This document shows, one piece after another, positions 60,400 to 64,000 of a DNA stretch of 64,000 bases. The translations under genes and the position numbers were made by a program. The DNA lies in NCBI GenBank assembly GCA_964036665.1, contig OZ038529.1, positions 13,958,060 to 14,022,059 on the forward strand, given 5' to 3'. Under the pieces are notes generated by a model. The model was not told where the DNA came from. It ran no database searches and saw nothing but the letters and a program-made list of their open reading frames with translations. The stretch is from Gordius sp. MW1. Its lineage: Eukaryota; Nematomorpha; Gordioida; Gordea; Gordiidae. Numbering within the stretch: position 1 is the first letter of the stretch; each line of letters begins with the position of its first letter.

Positions 60400-60402
60400 G
60401 TA
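60400..60402. other. Right copy of GTA flank
   Basis: Immediately follows the inverted LTR terminus (CACGACA, the complement of TGTCGTG) and continues into TCGCAACGTG, the right arm of the satellite stem-loop. The right end of the block is therefore a clean LTR end, unlike the left end. Confidence 0.65.
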
Positions 60403-62019
60403 TCGCAACGTGAGTGCTTAATTTTTCAAAAATGCACTATGCGATCATGATTTTAAAGTAATAGTTTTCTGATTCTGATAAATTTTTACTTTTTATCATC
60501 GAAACCACGTCTGAAAACGACAACTTTCATCGGATGCATACGGTTGAAAGAAAAATATGTGAAAAATTTTGAGGTAAAAATATTTATTTTTTTCGATTCT
60601 ATGTGAAAGAGCATGAAAAAATATATAAAAGTAAGCCAATTTGAGAATCCTATTATCCTCGATTGACTTCCGAAAAGAGGTTTTAAACTGCGAGAACTAT
60701 CAATTTGACAAAAGACTACGTTTTATTGTTGCGATAAGTTTGTTGTATCGCAACGTGATGCTTATTTGAAAATGGCTCTATGCGATCATGATTTCAAAGT
60801 GATAGTTTTCAGATTCTGATAAATTATTACTTGGGATCATAGAAACCACGTCTGAAAACGACAACTTTCATCGGATGAATACGGTTCAAAGAAAAATATG
60901 TGAAAAATTTTCAGGTAAAAATATTTATTTTTTTCGATTCTATGTGAAAGAGCATGAAAAAATATATAAAAGTAAGCCAATTTGAGAATCCTATTATCCT
61001 CGATTGACTTCCGAAAAGAGGTTTTAAGCTGCGAGAACTATCATTTGACAAAAGACAACGTTTTATTGTTGCGATTAGTTTGTTGTATCGCAACGTGATG
61101 CTTAATTTTTGAAAATGGCTCTATGCGATCATGATTTCAAAGTAATAGTTTTCAGATTCTGATAAATTTTTACTTGGGATCATAGAAACCACGTCTGAAA
61201 ACGACAACTTTCATCGGATGAATACGGTTCAAAGAAATATATGTGAAAAATTTTGAGGTAAAAATATTTATTTTTTTCGATTCTATGTGAAAAAGCATGA
61301 AAAAATATATAAAATTAAGCCAATATTATCCTCGATTGACTTCCCTAAAGAGGTTTTAAGCTGCGAGAACTATCATTTTGACAAAAGACAACGTTTTATT
61401 GTTGTGATAAGTTTGTTGTATCGCAACGTGAGTGCTTAATTTTTCAAAAATGCACTATGCGATCATGATTTTAAAGTAATAGTTTTCTGATTCTGATAAA
61501 TTTTTACTTATCATCGAAACCACGTCTGAAAACCACAACTTTCATCGGATGCATACGGTTGAAAGAAAAATATGTGAAAAATTTTGAGGTAAAAATATTT
61601 ATTTTTTTCGATTTTATGTGAAAGAGCATGAAAAAATATATAAAAGTAAGCCAATTTGAGAATCCTATTATCCTTGATTGACTTCCGAAAAGAGGTTTTA
61701 AGCTGCGAGAACTATTCATTTTGACAAGAGACAACGTTTTATTGTTGCGATTAGTTTGTTGTATCGCAACGTGAGTGCTTAATTTTTCAAAAATGCACTA
61801 TGCGATCATGATTTAAATGTAATAGTTTTCAGATTCTGATAAATTTTTACTTGGGATCATAGAAACCACCTCTGAAAACGACAACTTTCATCGGATGAAT
61901 ACGGTTCAAAGAAAAATATGTGAAAATTTTTGAGGTAAAAATATTTATTTTTTTCGATTTTATGTGAAAGAGCATGAAAAAATATATAAAAGTAAGCCAA
62001 TTTGAGAATCCTATTATCC

Positions 62020-62363
62020 TCGATTGACTTCCGAAAAGAGGTTTTAAGCTGCGAGAACTATCATTTTGACAAAAGACAACGTTTTATTGTTGCGATTAGT
62101 TTGTTGTATCGCAACGTGAGTGCTTAATTTTTCAAAAATGCACTATGCGATCATGATTTTAAAGTAATAGTTTTCTGATTCTGATAAATTTTTACTTTTT
62201 ATCATCGAAACCACGTCTGAAAACCACAACTTTCATCGGATGCATACGGTTGAAAGAAAAATATGTGAAAAATTTTGAGGTAAAAATATTTATATTTTCG
62301 ATTCTATGTGAAAGAGCATGAAAAAATATATAAAAGTAAGCCAATTTGAGAATCCTATTATCC
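62020..62363. repeat. Uninterrupted satellite copy of the insertion site
   Basis: 62020-62108 is identical by eye to 56816-56904 and continues with TCGCAACGTGAGTGC, as does the sequence after the insertion. The preceding monomer 61674-62019 likewise equals 56470-56815, including the rare GACAAGAGACAAC and GATTTTATGTG changes. Removing the insertion makes the two sites about 1706 bp apart, that is five monomers. Confidence 0.88.
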
Positions 62364-63742
62364 TCGATTGACTTCCGCAAAGAGGTTTTAAGCTGCGAGA
62401 ACTATTCATTTTGACAAAAGACAACGTTTTATTGTTGCGATTAGTTTGTTGTATCGCAACGTGAGTGCTTAATTTTTGAAAATGACTCTATGCGATCATG
62501 ATTTAAAAGTAATAGTTTTCAGATTCTGATAAATTTTTACTTGGGATCATAGAAACCACGTCTGAAAACGACAACTTTCATCGGATGAATACGGTTCAAA
62601 GAAAAATATGTGAAATATTTTCAGGTAAAAATATTTATTTTTTTCGATTCTATGTGAAAGAGCATGAAAAAATATATAAAAGTAAGCCAATTTGAGAATC
62701 CTATTATCCTCGATTGACTTCCGAAAAGAGGTTTTAAGCTGCGAGAACTATCATTTGACAAAAGACAACGTTTTATTGTTGCGATTAGTTTGTTGTATCG
62801 CAACGTGAGTGCTTAATTTTTCAAAAATGCACTATGCGATCATGATTTTAAAGTAATAGTTTTCTGATTCTGATAAATTTTTACTTTTTATCATCGAAAC
62901 CACGTCTGAAAACCACAACTTTCATCGGATGCATACGGTTGAAAGAAAAACATGTGAAAAATTTTGAGGTAAAAATATTTATATTTTCGATTCTATGTGA
63001 AAGAGCATGAAAAAATATATAAAAGTAAGCCAATTTGAGAATCCTATTATCCTCGATTGACTTCCGCAAAGAGGTTTTAAGCTGCGAGAACTATTCATTT
63101 TGACAAAAGACAACGTTTTATTGTTGCGATTAGTTTGTTGTATCGCAACGTGAGTGCTTAATTTTTGAAAATGACTCTATGCGATCATGATTTAAAAGTA
63201 ATAGTTTTCAGATTCTGATAAATTTTTACTTGGGATCATAGAAACCACGTCTGAAAACGACAACTTTCATCGGATGAATACGGTTCAAAGAAAAATATGT
63301 GAAATATTTTGAGGTAAAAATATTTATTTTTTTCGATTCTATGTGAAAGAGCATGAAAAAATATATAAAAGTAAGCCAATTTGAGAATTTATTATCCTTG
63401 ATTGACTTCCGAAAAGAGGTTTTAAGCTGCGAGAACTATTCATTTTGACAAAAGACAACGTTTTATTGTTGCGATTAGTTTGTTGTATCGCAACATGAGT
63501 GCTTAATTTTTCAAAAATGCACTATGCGATCATGATTTTAAAGTAATAGTTTTCTGATTCTGATAAATTTTACTTTTTATCATCGAAACCACGTCTGAAA
63601 ACGACAACTTTCATCGGATGCATACGGTTGAAAGAAAAATATGTGAAAAATTTTGAGGTAAAAATATTTATTTTTTTCGATTCTATGTGAAAGAGCATGA
63701 AAAAATATATAAAAGTAAGCCAATTTGAGAATCCTATTATCC
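62364..63742. repeat. A/B dimer, 689-bp period, two units
   Basis: Monomers 62364 and 62710 recur at 63053 and 63398 (689 and 688 bp). Tags: GAAAACCACAACTTTC (62218, 62908) and the shortened TTTATATTTTCG tract (62289, 62978). The unit is different in detail from the 687-bp dimer at 50991. Confidence 0.85.
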
Positions 63743-64000
63743 TCGATTGACTTCCGAAAAGAGGTTTTAAGATGCGAGAACTATCATTTGACAAAAGACA
63801 ACGTTTTATTGTTGCGATTAGTTTGTTGTATCGCAACGTGATGCTTAATTTTTGAAAATGGCTCTATGCGATCATGATTTCAAAGTAATAGTTTTCAGAT
63901 TCTGATAAATTTTTACTTGGGATCATAGAAACCACGTCTGAAAACGACAACTTTCATCGGATGAATACGGTTCAAAGAAAAATATGTGAAAAATTTTGAG

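Larger units (their letters stand above)
60400..64000. repeat. Satellite array, right block (about 10.5 monomers)
   Basis: The same satellite resumes in the same orientation, and in the same monomer, immediately after the retroelement block. Monomer starts are 60659, 61000, 61332, 61674, 62020, 62364, 62710, 63053, 63398 and 63743; the last is cut by the window end. The monomer at 61000 has lost about 10 bp near its end (AAATTAAGCCAATATTATCC). A dimeric period of 689 bp is visible (62364 to 63053). The two monomers at 61674 and 62020 match those at 56470 and 56816, left of the insertion. Confidence 0.97.

Noticed and set aside
56903..60402. TA target-site duplication of a Tc1/mariner-type DNA transposon
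   Set aside because: TA does flank the block, but the block's two ends are not terminal inverted repeats of each other, there is no transposase, and the LTR/PPT/PBS arrangement explains the sequence. The duplicated flank is actually GTA, and the left TA is shared by microhomology.
183..63836. Around 90 minus-strand ORFs of 60-89 codons
   Set aside because: They are the same stretch of the satellite monomer read again and again, spaced at monomer or HOR offsets. Indels not divisible by three break them freely, there is no consistent start context, and the predicted peptide is low-complexity and AT-driven. They are left out of the feature list.

Overview
This 64 kb window is almost entirely one satellite DNA array. 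I see no host gene, tRNA, rRNA or CRISPR array. About 177 head-to-tail monomers of roughly 342 bp (usual range 338-346) fill positions 1-56904 and 60400-64000. A single foreign block of 3495 bp (56905-60399), built from LTR-retrotransposon parts, interrupts one monomer. The sequence is AT-rich eukaryotic heterochromatin, of the kind found at centromeres or pericentromeres. An arthropod, probably an insect, would fit, but nothing here fixes the species.

Phased on TCGATTGACTTCC, monomers start at 1, 341, 687, 1030, 1371, 1711, 2052, 2395, 2741 and so on to 63743. Two main sequence classes alternate and recombine. Class A carries CAAAAATGCAC, TTTTTATCATCG and GATGCATACGGTTG (or a shortened CGGTAAG). 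Class B carries GAAAATGGCTC, TTGGGATCATAG and GATGAATACGGTTC. Every ordinary monomer has an 8-bp inverted repeat (GTTGCGAT / ATCGCAAC, 11-nt loop), a TATATAAAAG box next to CCAAT, and a well-kept TTTCATCGGATG...ACGG block.

The monomers form higher-order repeats (HORs) that change along the window. 1-5480 is an 8-mer of 2740 bp in two copies. About 3770-15415 is a 24-mer period of 8217 bp enclosing a 10-mer of 3419 bp and a 3-mer of 1027 bp. 15416-28761 is a distinct sub-domain with a 6-mer of 2050 bp in three near-identical copies. 28762-37300 holds nested duplications of 1015, 2395, 3733 and 5113 bp. 37301-41715 has 4-mers of about 1350 bp. 41716-47223 has 4-mers of 1380 bp and a 4131-bp offset. 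47224-51331 is a 6-mer of 2054 bp in two copies. 50991-53738 is an A/B dimer of 687 bp. 53739-56904 has 3-mer and dimer units. After the insertion, 60659-64000 shows a 689-bp dimer.

The inserted block reads, left to right: truncated internal region, polypurine tract, LTR, LTR (head to tail), inverted polypurine tract, inverted internal region, inverted primer-binding site, inverted LTR. The three LTR copies (545, 551, 551 bp) differ mainly in poly-C length, so the insertion is young. It carries only a 67-codon ORF of unknown function, present in both internal copies, so it is non-autonomous and rearranged. It lies inside the satellite's own inverted repeat, and a near-identical uninterrupted copy of the same site lies at 62020-62363.

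No genes work together here. What matters is array architecture: unequal exchange and conversion producing nested HORs, a conserved stem-loop that is a deletion hotspot, and a palindromic retroelement that could make hairpin RNA. All coordinates and comparisons were made by eye. Copy identity figures and genome-wide abundance need alignment.
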